A DNA stretch of 64,000 nt. Source: Leucothrix pacifica (GTDB lineage Bacteria; Pseudomonadota; Gammaproteobacteria; Thiotrichales; Thiotrichaceae). The translations under genes were made by a program, and so were the position numbers. The stretch covers positions 161,785-225,784 of the forward strand of contig NZ_QGKM01000013.1 in assembly GCF_003172875.1 (NCBI RefSeq). Direction: 5' to 3'. The notes beneath the pieces were generated by a model. That model had not been told where the DNA came from and did no database searches. It saw only the letters and a program-made list of their open reading frames with translations. This document shows, piece by piece, positions 45,392 to 54,624 of the stretch (the stretch's first letter is position 1; each line of letters opens with the position of its first letter).

Positions 45392-46374
45392 GTTTGCGCT
45401 CCTTTCACGACACCACGCAACCAGAATGCACCGAATGAAGACAAACCAATCACAGACAAGCTCATCACTAACAATCCACCGGAATGCTCAAGCACGCCAT
45501 TGAAAAGAATACGCGCCAAAACAACATTTACCACTGCTACAGCCGACAACACAGCGATTGCCAGTACATAAACATCCAGCACCACAGTGCGATACCACAG
45601 GTAAGCGCAAACCATCCACACTAACCAAATAATGGGTCCTAACAGGGACAACCACTGAGAGTCACTAAAGATACCGAAGATTGCCAGTGCAGTGATCAAG
45701 CCGCAGCTAACGGTAGCGAGTAGACGAGTCATCCAGCGAATGCTTCGGCGTGAGGAATGGCCACGACTCACTAAGAACTCCCACACCAGCAAAGCAGTCG
45801 TGTTGATCAGGAATAACAGCCATAGCATTTGCTCAACGCCGAAAACGACACCAAAGATACCGCCGAAAGTATCGTAGTAAATAATCACAGCGACATTGAG
45901 CAGGAATAACCAGAAAACCCAAAGCCCATCGAACCGGGCGATGAGCGTCCAGGGAAGGATAAGTACGCACCAAACCGCAAATAACTCATAAGTGTCCGCA
46001 CCGGTTTGGTAAGTTTGCCCCACCAAAGCCAATAATACACCCACAAAAACGGCTGCCACCATCAAGGCGATTTTGCCGCTCAGTCGGTCGATACCCAGAC
46101 GCCATACACCCAGCAAAGCAACAAGCAGCAAACCCTCGACCAGAGCGAAACGGGTAAACCGTCCCAGATCATCCCAGTTATAGGCAAAGAAGAACACCAC
46201 ACCGCTCGCAGTCAGCAACGCGCCCAACCACAATAGTAAGGTATCCAGAAACCCTCGCCAATCATCAGCCGAAGGCAATACATCACTGACACGCATCGCT
46301 TCAGTCAAACGCTCAGGATCAATCCGCGACTGCTCAGCCCATTCCAGCAACAGCAGACGTTTGCTTTTTCTCAT
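45388..46374 (-). CDS. DUF2157 polytopic membrane protein
   Basis: 328 residues. A cytoplasmic N-terminal segment of about 45 residues is followed by about ten membrane helices (for example LDTLLLWLGALLTASGVVFF and AYNWDDLGRFTRFALVE). YNWDDLG is characteristic of DUF2157. It lies 21 bases downstream of panB on the same strand, and may share its transcript. The function is unknown. Confidence 0.85.
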   Translation of the reverse strand: MRKSKRLLLLEWAEQSRIDPERLTEAMRVSDVLPSADDWRGFLDTLLLWLGALLTASGVVFFFAYNWDDLGRFTRFALVEGLLLVALLGVWRLGIDRLSGKIALMVAAVFVGVLLALVGQTYQTGADTYELFAVWCVLILPWTLIARFDGLWVFWLFLLNVAVIIYYDTFGGIFGVVFGVEQMLWLLFLINTTALLVWEFLVSRGHSSRRSIRWMTRLLATVSCGLITALAIFGIFSDSQWLSLLGPIIWLVWMVCAYLWYRTVVLDVYVLAIAVLSAVAVVNVVLARILFNGVLEHSGGLLVMSLSVIGLSSFGAFWLRGVVKGAQT

Positions 46375-46395
46375 TATCAGCAGCCCGTTTATGAA

Positions 46396-47211
46396 TTATT
46401 CGTAGCTATACTCAGCACTAGGGAACGTCCCTGCTTTTACCTGCTCATCATATAACTTGATTGCATCCTGAATACTGCCGTCCGTGTCGCTCAGGAAATT
46501 CTTAACAAATTTAGCCGGACGACCGGGCCACAAGCCCATCATATCGTGCCACACCATAATCTGTGCATCAGTTTTAGCACCCGCACCAATTCCGATAACA
46601 GGAATCGTCAGTGCTTTGGTAATCCGCTCACCCAGTTCTTCCGGAATGCACTCCAATAACAGAATGCTTGCACCGGCCTCCTGCAACATCAAGGCCTCAT
46701 CCACCATCAACTGAGCAGCATCAGGATCACGTCCCTGCACTGAGTAACCACCTAAATGATTCACTGACTGAGGCGTTAATCCCATATGCGCGCAAACAGG
46801 AATTCCTCGCTCTGAAAGTAGACGAGTGGTTTCCGCCAACCAAGCACCACCTTCCAGCTTAACAATGTGAGCGCCCTCACTCATCAGCACTGCAGCGTTC
46901 TTTAACGTGACATCTTCTGAGTAATAGCTCATGAATGGCATATCTGCCATGATCATACTGCCCACATTACCACGTCGCACACAGCGAATATGGTAAGCTA
47001 TATCCTCAATCGTCACCGGCAAACTGCTGTCATGCCCCTGAATCACCATTCCCAATGAATCACCGACCAGAATGACTTCAACACCGGCACTACTGACCGC
47101 ATAGGCCGAGCAATAGTCGTATGCTGTCATACTACTGAACTTTTTCCCTTCTGCTTTTAGTTTAGCCAAGGTTTTGATTGTGACTGACTGTGGTGCATTG
47201 TGGACTGACAT
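46396..47211 (-). CDS. panB: Ketopantoate hydroxymethyltransferase
   Basis: 271 residues from the ATG at 47211, which has GGGGAG six bases upstream; an upstream TTG at 47235 is less likely. It makes ketopantoate from 2-ketoisovalerate for pantothenate and CoA. Motifs are MTAYDYCSAYAVSSAGVEVI, VGDSLGMVIQGHDSSLPVT, the metal and substrate region MADMPFMSYY and GHMG-like CAHMGLTPQSV. panC is not adjacent. Confidence 0.96.
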   Translation of the reverse strand: MSVHNAPQSVTIKTLAKLKAEGKKFSSMTAYDYCSAYAVSSAGVEVILVGDSLGMVIQGHDSSLPVTIEDIAYHIRCVRRGNVGSMIMADMPFMSYYSEDVTLKNAAVLMSEGAHIVKLEGGAWLAETTRLLSERGIPVCAHMGLTPQSVNHLGGYSVQGRDPDAAQLMVDEALMLQEAGASILLLECIPEELGERITKALTIPVIGIGAGAKTDAQIMVWHDMMGLWPGRPAKFVKNFLSDTDGSIQDAIKLYDEQVKAGTFPSAEYSYE

Positions 47212-47280
47212 TGCGTGCTCCCCGTAAATTAGCAAAGATTAATCATAGCAAATAAGGCGTATCGATATAGCGTGGTTTGA

Positions 47281-47613
47281 CTATCGACGGCGTAAACCCA
47301 GAAACAACCCCATCCCTGCCATCGCAGCCGATGAAAGATTTGCAGTGATAAAGTTTTTCAAACCGCCAAGGTGTGGTGATATCCAGGCGATTAATGCATT
47401 ATAACTGCCTTCAAAGCTAGCCCAGTTGACATCAATCATGCCGTTATACTGAAGCACAAAAAGCACTAAAAGAATCGTTCCAACCACAAAAAACATGATT
47501 TTCAGAAAGGTTTTGACTGCAAAGCCGATGGCGAAGCCAACGAAAAAACTAAAGCCCATATATGCCGCCAAAGCGACCCAGTTCCCAGTTTCTATTGACT
47601 GTTGTGGATCCAT
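47281..47613 (-). CDS. FUN14 family membrane protein
   Basis: 110 residues with glycine-rich membrane helices: MGFSFFVGFAIGFAVKTFLK, IMFFVVGTILLVLFVLQYNG and a C-terminal AMAGMGLFLGLRRR. These are the FUN14 pattern. AAGGAT lies seven bases before the ATG. It is divergent from dusA across 82 bases. The bacterial role is unknown. Confidence 0.8.
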   Translation of the reverse strand: MDPQQSIETGNWVALAAYMGFSFFVGFAIGFAVKTFLKIMFFVVGTILLVLFVLQYNGMIDVNWASFEGSYNALIAWISPHLGGLKNFITANLSSAAMAGMGLFLGLRRR

Positions 47614-47695
47614 TATTTTTATCCTTATTAAAAAGTCGTTCGAATTCTAGCGTGTTACGGTATAATTTGCCTCTTTTAAAAATCGGCAAACTGCT

Positions 47696-48673
47696 TTGAC
47701 ACACTCCCCAAGACGCTATTGCGTGGCCCCCATGCTCGATTGGACAGACCGCCACGAGCGTTATTTTCTTCGTTTACTCTCCAAAAATGCCTGGCTGTAT
47801 ACCGAAATGGTTACTACAGGTGCCCTCATTCATGGAGATAATGAGCGTTACTTAAAATTTAATCACCAAGAACATCCAATTGCTCTACAATTGGGAGGTA
47901 GTGATGTACAAGATATGACCATCTGCGCCAAAATGGCAGAAGATTTTGGTTACGATGAGGTCAATATCAACGTCGGTTGCCCCAGCGACCGTGTACAACG
48001 CGGCGCGTTCGGTGCTTGTCTCATGGCAGAACCTGAACTCATTGCAGAATGTGTCTCAGCAATGCAAAATGCCGTCTCAATTCCGGTAACGGTCAAAAAC
48101 CGTATCGGTATCGACCAGCAAGACGAAGAAGTGAGTTTACGACGGTTTATCAGTACCGTTGCTGAAGCTGGCTGCAATACCTTTATAGTGCATGCCCGAA
48201 AAGCGTGGTTACAGGGGCTTAGCCCCAAGCAAAATCGAGATATACCACCGCTGAACTACGATTTGGTTTATCAGATCAAGCGCGAATTCCCCCAGTTGGA
48301 AATCATTATCAACGGTGGCATCACGACATTGGACGAATGTACAACCCATTTACAGTCAGTTGATGGTGTGATGGTTGGGAGAGAGGCCTATCACAATCCC
48401 TATCATCTGATAGATGTAGATGCGATGATATATAATGACATAGGATCTAATGCGAGTCGCATGCAGATCTTAGATCAGTTCAGTGAGTACATAGAAGCAC
48501 GTCTTAGCGAGGGAGTGCCTCTGAAACATATGACGCGACATATTCTTGGATTATTCCAGGGTATGACAGGAGCGAAGGCCTGGCGTCGACATATTAGTGA
48601 ACAGGCCTATAAGCCAGGCGCTGGTATCGAGGTCTTGCGGGAAGCCGCGAGCCATATCAAAGAATCGGAGTAA
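47696..48673 (+). CDS. dusA: tRNA-dihydrouridine(20/20a) synthase
   Basis: 325 residues of the FMN-dependent Dus family. It reduces U20/U20a in the D-loop of tRNAs. VAPMLDWTDRHERYFLRLLS opens the TIM barrel, the catalytic Cys is in GAFGACLM after NVGCPSDRVQRG, and the C-terminal HMTRHILGLFQGMTGAKAWR is specific to DusA. The start is TTG at 47696. A TATAAT at 47661-47666 is a likely -10 box. Confidence 0.95.
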   Translation: MTHSPRRYCVAPMLDWTDRHERYFLRLLSKNAWLYTEMVTTGALIHGDNERYLKFNHQEHPIALQLGGSDVQDMTICAKMAEDFGYDEVNINVGCPSDRVQRGAFGACLMAEPELIAECVSAMQNAVSIPVTVKNRIGIDQQDEEVSLRRFISTVAEAGCNTFIVHARKAWLQGLSPKQNRDIPPLNYDLVYQIKREFPQLEIIINGGITTLDECTTHLQSVDGVMVGREAYHNPYHLIDVDAMIYNDIGSNASRMQILDQFSEYIEARLSEGVPLKHMTRHILGLFQGMTGAKAWRRHISEQAYKPGAGIEVLREAASHIKESE

Positions 48674-48676
48674 TTC

Positions 48677-49723
48677 ATGTTATTTGCGAAACGGGATATG
48701 ACAAATCAGGGCGAAAAGACCCTGAGTCAGCGATTTACCAAACGATTTACACGTTATCTAAGCAGCCAATCCACAGATGCAGCTGCCTCTGATAATCAAT
48801 TAATCGACATTAGAGAGTGTTATGAACTATTAGGTGAAGCCGAGGCATCAAAAACAAAACAACCCTCAGAGCTCCCTCATATTATTCATCGTATTGTCAC
48901 GGCCTACGAAAAACGAACCGGCCATTGGCTGGAAGCAGAACAAGTTGCTCTGGCCGCCATTCATTATGACATCGAACAACAAGCAGATATTTTAAGAAAA
49001 CATTTTAAACAAACATTAACAAACTCCACAGAACTTTACTGCAGCAGCAACACCTCTTATCTTCGACTGGCACTTCTCGCCGAAATACTCAACATTAAAC
49101 ACTTCAGCTTAGGCAAGCCTGCCCCAGACTCTGCAACACCACCTAGCTGTGAGCGCAAATTAAATGTGCTTCTTGACGACATCAGCATGTCAGAGATCGA
49201 AGAAAGCGGACGCAAACTGCGTGAGCATTGCACTCAATCCCTCATGAAAAAGGGCATCAGTCCGGATGCATTACAGGCCTGTTGGCACTTGCGCATGCGT
49301 TATAGTGATACTGAACATAGTCTGCTAATGAAGTGCATGCCTATCGATATGATGCGCGATGTCTTTAAAACTCAGTACAAAAAGAAGTATGGCTACATTC
49401 CACAAGACCAGTCTATTCTCATCGACTCTTTAGAAATTGAAGTCAAGTTAAACGAACCGTGTAAGCCGGGTATGCCTGCTGAAAACCACCATGTGCAACA
49501 AATCATGTCACAGTGGGATAGCTGTAATTGCCAAACCAATCAATCATGGCGATACCTTGGTGCTGACGTAAGCCTTATAAACACCAAGCTAAGCTTTATG
49601 ACTTGCCCTGTTTTGAAAGAAATATTAGCAAATCACGTCGCCAGACCAGCCGACTTAGCAATGTCTAATTTTTTTGTACGAAACTTCAAGAAAGAAGTTG
49701 ACGAAGCTGCCGCGGATAACTAA
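48677..49723 (+). CDS. Uncharacterised protein resembling the C-terminal half of hydantoinase A
   Basis: 348 residues, no named family by eye. The start ATG has a GGAG six bases upstream, and it lies 3 bases after dusA. Residues about 172-265 (MSEIEESGRKLREHC; HLRMRYSDTEHSLLM; KKYGYIPQDQSILIDSLEIEV) line up with residues about 515-600 of the HyuA encoded 1 kb downstream (AYMRYSGQGWELPI; FRQLFEADYISLFG; GMDIEITVWAV). Residues about 94-155 also resemble the HyuA segment before the GGA loop, but that Gly-rich motif is lost. The N-terminal ATPase-like half is absent. It may be a diverged, non-catalytic paralogue. This is inference. Confidence 0.55.
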   Translation: MLFAKRDMTNQGEKTLSQRFTKRFTRYLSSQSTDAAASDNQLIDIRECYELLGEAEASKTKQPSELPHIIHRIVTAYEKRTGHWLEAEQVALAAIHYDIEQQADILRKHFKQTLTNSTELYCSSNTSYLRLALLAEILNIKHFSLGKPAPDSATPPSCERKLNVLLDDISMSEIEESGRKLREHCTQSLMKKGISPDALQACWHLRMRYSDTEHSLLMKCMPIDMMRDVFKTQYKKKYGYIPQDQSILIDSLEIEVKLNEPCKPGMPAENHHVQQIMSQWDSCNCQTNQSWRYLGADVSLINTKLSFMTCPVLKEILANHVARPADLAMSNFFVRNFKKEVDEAAADN

Positions 49724-49742
49724 TATACGCCGCTCAAACGAT

Positions 49743-49818
49743 TCCTCAGTAGCTCAGTTGGTAGAGCAGTTGACTGTTAATCAATTGGTCGCAAGTTCGA
49801 GTCTTGCCTGAGGAGCCA
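49743..49818 (+). tRNA. tRNA-Asn (GTT), copy 1
   Basis: A 76-nt tRNA starting TCCTCAGTAGCTCAGTTGG and ending CTGAGGAGCCA, with encoded CCA. The anticodon loop CTGTTAA gives anticodon GTT. Its own terminator follows. Confidence 0.96.
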
Positions 49819-49826
49819 TATTCTAA

Positions 49827-49860
49827 AAGCCTGTTGAAGCAATTTAACAGGCTTTTTTTT
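49827..49860 (+). terminator. Terminator after tRNA-Asn copy 1
   Basis: A stem aagcctgtt/aacaggctt with a ten-base loop, followed by eight T. It starts nine bases after the tRNA. Confidence 0.88.
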
Positions 49861-49933
49861 ATGCTGCTAACCAGTCTTCAATTTATAGTTGACGAACAAG
49901 CCAGCCATAACTATTATACGCCGCTCAAACAAT

Positions 49934-50009
49934 TCCTCAGTAGCTCAGTTGGTAGAGCAGTTGACTGTTAATCAATTGGTCGCAAGTTCGAGTCTTGCCT
50001 GAGGAGCCA
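49934..50009 (+). tRNA. tRNA-Asn (GTT), copy 2
   Basis: Identical over all 76 bases to the copy 191 bases upstream. Anticodon GTT, CCA encoded. Confidence 0.96.
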
Positions 50010-50016
50010 TATTTTA

Positions 50017-50048
50017 AAAGCCTGTTAAAGTAATTTGACGGGCTTTTT
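50017..50048 (+). terminator. Terminator after tRNA-Asn copy 2
   Basis: A stem aagcctgtt/gacgggctt, with G-U pairs, and a T-run. It is a diverged copy of the terminator behind the first tRNA. Confidence 0.82.
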
Positions 50049-50172
50049 TGTGTCTGTTTAAAGTGACTTTATTTGATTTATATCAATACGCTAGCTCACC
50101 ACTCACTTATTATGAAACCCTAGCCACAAGCTATGATTTTTACACCTTTGTAAGATTATTAGGAGTTTCATC

Positions 50173-50586
50173 ATGTACAAGCACATTCTGATTCCCGTTG
50201 CCCCAAGCCACCCTGCTAATACACAAGAAGCCATTAAGTTGGCACAACTACTCAAAGCTGACGATGGCAAAATAACGCTAATCTCTGCAATGAGTCATAT
50301 TCCTGCTTCTGTCGCTCAGTATTTACCAGCAGATCAAATTGAACGAACCTGGTCTGAAGCAAAGACTGCTCTGCTTGAAGAAGTTGAGGGTGTCAGCGAC
50401 GTTGAGGTTCAGATCATTAATGAAGACGGTTCTGCTGGCTCAACGATTATTGAATATGCTAACAAGCACGAGTCAGATCTGATTATCATAGCCTCGCATC
50501 GACCCGGCTTGCAGGACTATTTTCTTGGGTCTACGGCAGCGCGGGTTGTTCGTCATGCTTCGTGTGCGGTGCATGTCATTCGCTGA
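50173..50586 (+). CDS. Universal stress protein (UspA family)
   Basis: 137 residues with one Usp domain. It opens MYKHILIPVAPSHPANTQEA, and the nucleotide-binding pattern near the end is ASHRPGLQDYFLGSTAARVV. The GSTAA loop suggests an ATP-binding type. AGGAG lies seven bases before the ATG. It is a single gene, with no clear link to either neighbour. Confidence 0.93.
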   Translation: MYKHILIPVAPSHPANTQEAIKLAQLLKADDGKITLISAMSHIPASVAQYLPADQIERTWSEAKTALLEEVEGVSDVEVQIINEDGSAGSTIIEYANKHESDLIIIASHRPGLQDYFLGSTAARVVRHASCAVHVIR

Positions 50587-50630
50587 TTCGTAAGATCATA
50601 AAACCTGATCCTATTGATCCCATAAAATAA

Positions 50631-50660
50631 TTGGATCTAATCTTATACACATCGTATTCT
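50631..50660 (+). promoter_or_regulatory. Possible promoter of the hydantoinase cluster
   Basis: TTGGAT at 50631-50636 and TATTCT at 50655-50660 with an 18-base spacer, 35 bases before the preferred hyuA start. GATCC-like words repeat just upstream (near 50607 and 50616). Both boxes deviate from consensus. Confidence 0.3.
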
Positions 50661-50694
50661 GATGCCACATTGTTTGGTAAAGGATACGCTGCAG

Positions 50695-52824
50695 ATGACT
50701 CAATCTTCTATTCGTATGGGTGTGGACATAGGTGGCACGTTCACTGATGTGGTTCTGGAGGTTGGTGAAGAGCAGTTTTCCACTAAAGTCCTCACTACCT
50801 ACGCCGCGCCTGAAAACGCCATTATCGACGGCATGCAGCAGGTCTGTCAGCTAGCAGATGTACAGCCCTCAGACATTGGTCAAATCATTCACGGCACTAC
50901 ATTAGCCACCAATGCACTCATTGAACGACGCGGCGCGAAAACTGCATTGATCACCACCCAAGGCTTCCGTGATGTCATTGAAATGCGCACAGAGTCGCGG
51001 TTCGAGCAATACGATCTCAACCTAACGATTCCCGAACCACTACTCCCTCGCCAACAGCGTTTTATCTTAAATGAGCGAGTGGATGCGCAAGGCAATGCGC
51101 TCATTCCACTAGCACGTGAAGACGTTGAAGCATTGATCGATAGTATTAAAGATGCTGGCTATGAAAGTATCGCGGTTGGTTTGCTGCACTCCTATTTAAA
51201 CCCTGCTCATGAGCAATTAGTGCGTGAAGTGCTGGCCGATAAAATGCCAGATGCCATGGTATCGCTATCCTGCGAAGTCTCCCCACAAATGCGTGAATAC
51301 GAGCGCTTCAATACGGTGGTAGCAAATGCATACATCAAACCGCTGATGAAAAGCTATTTGGGTCGTCTGGAAGGTCAACTCAAACAACAAGGCGTGGATT
51401 GCTCGATCTTCCTCATGCACTCCGGTGGCGGCATTATCTCCATCGAAAGTGCCGCAGAATTTCCGGTTCGTTTAGTGGAATCAGGCCCTGCTGGTGGTGC
51501 AGTATTTGCTGCGAACATTGCCGCTCGTTATGGTCTCGATAAAGTCTTATCTTTTGATATGGGCGGCACTACAGCCAAAATCTGCCTTATCAAAAATCAA
51601 ACACCAAAGACCAGCCGTGTATTTGAAGTGGCCCGCACTTATCGCTTTAAGAAAGGCTCCGGCATGCCCATATCAATTCCCGTGATTGATATGGTGGAAA
51701 TCGGTGCAGGTGGTGGCTCACTGGCACATGTGGATGCGATGCGACAAATCCGCGTTGGCCCAGAATCCGCAGGCTCTGAACCCGGCCCAGCCTGTTACGG
51801 TCGAGGTGGCGAACGCCCTGCAGTCACCGATGCAGACTTAGTATTGGGTAAACTTGACCCTGACAATTTCGCAGGTGGCTCCATTCAGTTGCATACCGAC
51901 AATTCCAAAGCAGCGTTGGAAACTGTACTGGGTAATACTTTAGATATGGATGCCCTCACCGCCGCCTACGGCTTAGCCGAAGTAGTGGATGAAAACATGG
52001 CGAATGCCGCACGCGTTCATGCGGTAGAAAATGGTGAAGACCTCGCTGATTACACTATGATCGCTTTTGGTGGTGCCGCTCCACTACATGCCGGACGACT
52101 GTGTGAAAAGCTCGGTGTTGATCGCTTACTGGTACCAGCTGGTGCAGGCGTTGGCTCTGCCATTGGTTTCTTGCGCGCACCGTTTAGTTTCGAGGCGAAC
52201 CGCAGCGTGTATATGCGATTATCTGACTTCCAACCCAATGTGATTCGTCAACTACTCACAGATCTTGAAACTGAAGCTACAAAATTTGTGCGCTCCTGTG
52301 ATGCTGATGCAGAGATTATTTCAGAGTACAAAGCGTATATGCGCTACTCCGGTCAGGGCTGGGAGCTACCGATTGCTCTCAATAAAGCACAAGCATTAGA
52401 TCCTGACGCCACCGTTTTCAGGCAGCTATTTGAGGCGGATTACATCAGTTTATTTGGCCGTGCCGTTGAAGGCATGGATATAGAAATCACGGTGTGGGCA
52501 GTGAATGCCACTACACCAACTGAATTGGTGGAACCTGTTGAGGTATTAACGGGATCAGGCGAAGCAGCCGGAAATAAAACCGATGTATCCCCAGCCTCAG
52601 CAGAAATGTCTCTGGCAGAGAAAAAACGTACTCGCACGTTATTTGATCCTGCTTTGGGTAACAGTGTCGAGGCCACCGTAGTACTGCGCCATGACTTGCA
52701 AGACGGTCAATTAGTTGAAGGGCCAGCTGTAATCACTGAAGATGAGACAACCATAGTATTACCATCCAGCCGCCAAGCCATTCGCCAAAGTGACGGCTGT
52801 ATTGATGTGAGGACAAAGTCATGA
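50695..52824 (+). CDS. hyuA: Hydantoinase/oxoprolinase subunit A (N-methylhydantoinase A-like)
   Basis: About 709 residues from the ATG at 50695, after an AAGGA site; an ATG 33 bases earlier is possible. ATP-dependent amidase subunit of the ASKHA-like hydantoinase A family, opening MTQSSIRMGVDIGGTFTDVV, with HGTTLATNALIERRGA, VLSFDMGGTTAKICLI and a GGAAPLHAG loop. With HyuB it opens cyclic amides such as N-methylhydantoin, 5-oxoproline or lactams. The protein is shorter than full oxoprolinase and is of the two-subunit type. It heads a run of same-strand catabolic genes. Confidence 0.92.
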   Translation: MTQSSIRMGVDIGGTFTDVVLEVGEEQFSTKVLTTYAAPENAIIDGMQQVCQLADVQPSDIGQIIHGTTLATNALIERRGAKTALITTQGFRDVIEMRTESRFEQYDLNLTIPEPLLPRQQRFILNERVDAQGNALIPLAREDVEALIDSIKDAGYESIAVGLLHSYLNPAHEQLVREVLADKMPDAMVSLSCEVSPQMREYERFNTVVANAYIKPLMKSYLGRLEGQLKQQGVDCSIFLMHSGGGIISIESAAEFPVRLVESGPAGGAVFAANIAARYGLDKVLSFDMGGTTAKICLIKNQTPKTSRVFEVARTYRFKKGSGMPISIPVIDMVEIGAGGGSLAHVDAMRQIRVGPESAGSEPGPACYGRGGERPAVTDADLVLGKLDPDNFAGGSIQLHTDNSKAALETVLGNTLDMDALTAAYGLAEVVDENMANAARVHAVENGEDLADYTMIAFGGAAPLHAGRLCEKLGVDRLLVPAGAGVGSAIGFLRAPFSFEANRSVYMRLSDFQPNVIRQLLTDLETEATKFVRSCDADAEIISEYKAYMRYSGQGWELPIALNKAQALDPDATVFRQLFEADYISLFGRAVEGMDIEITVWAVNATTPTELVEPVEVLTGSGEAAGNKTDVSPASAEMSLAEKKRTRTLFDPALGNSVEATVVLRHDLQDGQLVEGPAVITEDETTIVLPSSRQAIRQSDGCIDVRTKS

Positions 52825-52902
52825 GCCTTTTCACGAAGAAGCCTATCAACAGTCATTTCAGCAACTCACAGTCCATATCAAACAAGCAGCAAGGAGTCAC
52901 TT

Positions 52903-54624
52903 ATGAGTAATGGCACAGCAAACCAAGCCTCCACCGTTGCCTATCAGGTCATGTGGAACCGCCTGATATCCGTTGTTGAAGAACAGGCACAAGCCCTCAT
53001 TCGTACCGCGTTCTCAACCTCCGTGCGTGAGGCTGGTGACTTATCTGCCGGTGTTTATGACACTCAGGGGCGCATGTTGGCACAGGCCGTCACCGGAACA
53101 CCGGGGCACGTTAACGCGATGGCCGATGCGGTTGGTCATTTCATCAGGCGCATTGGTTATGAAAATATGTTCGAAGGCGATGTCTACATCACCAACGATC
53201 CTTGGGAAGGCACTGGCCACCTGCATGACATCACGGTTGTTACCCCCTCTTTTCATAACGGTAAGCACGTCGGATTCTTCGGTTGCACCGCGCATATCGT
53301 GGACATCGGCGGACGCGGTTTTGGCGCTGATGCCAATTCTATCTACGAAGAAGGCTTATACATTCCTATCATGAAGTTTGCCGAGCGAGGTGAGTTTGAT
53401 AAGACCCTGCAAATGATTATTCGTGGCAATGTTCGCGAGCCAGACCAAGCCATGGGCGATATGTATGCGCTGGCAACGTGTAACGAAGTCGGCCATCATC
53501 GTTTGGTAGAAATGATGGAAGAGTTCGGGCTGGAAAATCTTAGCGGTATTGCAGCATTTATACTGGAAAACTCACACATCGCCACTGTCGAACGAATCGC
53601 TGCCTTAAACAATGCCGAAGCGGATGGGGAAATGCGTATCGATGGATACAGCAAACCAATCGACTTAAAAGTACATTTGGAAATCAAAGACGATCACATT
53701 CTCTGTGACTTTGCAGGTACTTCCGGATTGGATAAAAAAGGCATCAACGTGCCCTTGGTGTATACACAGGCTTATGCCTGCTATGCGCTGAAGTGTGCAA
53801 TTGCGCCGGAGATTCCCAACAATGCCGCCTCTTTAGCGCCTTTTAAGATTACCGCGCCAGAAAACAGTATTGTAAATGCACTCCACCCTGCCCCCGTTGC
53901 ACTGCGCCATGTCATCGGCCATATGCTGCCGGATGCTGTTTACAATGCCTTGGATAAAATACTCCCCAATACCGTTCCAGCAGAAGGAGCCGGTACGCTG
54001 TGTAATTTCCAAGTGTCTGTGCGTCCTCGTACCGATGAGCAAGCACCACCTGAAGCTGTTCGTGCTGAAGTGTTGACGTTTAACTCCGGCGGCTCCGGTG
54101 CCCGCCCAAGCGTGGATGGCATGAATGCAACAGCCTTCCCGTCTGGCGTAATGACCATGCCGGTTGAAGCAACTGAGCACACTGGTCCAGTGATCATCTG
54201 GCGCAAAGAATTACGCGAGGATAGCGGTGGCTCTGGCAAATTACGTGGCGGCTTAGGTCAGCACATGGAAATTAGCGCCCGTGAAGGTCATGAATTTGAT
54301 TTCTCTGCCATGTTAGATCGCGTAGATCACCCTGCTCACGGTCGTCAAGGAGGACAAAGTGGCGCGCCTACCGTTATCAAACGCAGTGATGGCAGCATTA
54401 TGAAAGGCAAAGGAAAGCAGTTCGTACCACATGGTCAACGTGTCATTATGGCGTTTCCCGGCGGCGGGGGTTATGGAGAGGCCAGCGAACGCGACCCTGA
54501 GCTAGTTAAACGTGATTTAGCACGCGGTTATATTTCATCCACTACGGCTAAGCGTGATTATGGCTTTAGCGATCAGGAAATCGCTGCTATTGTCGAAGCC
54601 GCACAACGAGGAGAATCAATCTAA
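52903..54624 (+). CDS. hyuB: Hydantoinase/oxoprolinase subunit B
   Basis: 573 residues of the HyuB family, partner of HyuA. Family motifs are REAGDLSAGVYDTQGRMLAQ, TGTPGHVNAM, DVYITNDPWEGTGHLHDITV and the C-terminal SGGSGKLRGGLGQHMEI and FPGGGGYGEASERDPE. AAGGAGT lies five bases before the ATG. The stop TAA shares its last base with the next ATG (TAATG). Confidence 0.93.
   Translation: MSNGTANQASTVAYQVMWNRLISVVEEQAQALIRTAFSTSVREAGDLSAGVYDTQGRMLAQAVTGTPGHVNAMADAVGHFIRRIGYENMFEGDVYITNDPWEGTGHLHDITVVTPSFHNGKHVGFFGCTAHIVDIGGRGFGADANSIYEEGLYIPIMKFAERGEFDKTLQMIIRGNVREPDQAMGDMYALATCNEVGHHRLVEMMEEFGLENLSGIAAFILENSHIATVERIAALNNAEADGEMRIDGYSKPIDLKVHLEIKDDHILCDFAGTSGLDKKGINVPLVYTQAYACYALKCAIAPEIPNNAASLAPFKITAPENSIVNALHPAPVALRHVIGHMLPDAVYNALDKILPNTVPAEGAGTLCNFQVSVRPRTDEQAPPEAVRAEVLTFNSGGSGARPSVDGMNATAFPSGVMTMPVEATEHTGPVIIWRKELREDSGGSGKLRGGLGQHMEISAREGHEFDFSAMLDRVDHPAHGRQGGQSGAPTVIKRSDGSIMKGKGKQFVPHGQRVIMAFPGGGGYGEASERDPELVKRDLARGYISSTTAKRDYGFSDQEIAAIVEAAQRGESI

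Larger units (their letters stand above)
49725..50048 (+). repeat. Tandem duplication carrying tRNA-Asn and terminator
   Basis: Two units with a period of 191 bases. Each has the leader atacgccgctcaaac, an identical 76-nt tRNA-Asn and a similar terminator hairpin. The leaders and terminators differ at a few positions, while the tRNAs are identical, so the duplication is not brand new. Confidence 0.85.

Noticed and set aside
49743..50009. Repeated identical 76-base blocks that might suggest a CRISPR-like or phage repeat
   Set aside because: The blocks fold as tRNA-Asn with CCA and terminators. No CRISPR array or cas gene is present anywhere in the window.
53833..54239. Long antisense ORFs within hyuB
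   Set aside because: They are by-products of the codon pattern of hyuB and have no recognisable domain.
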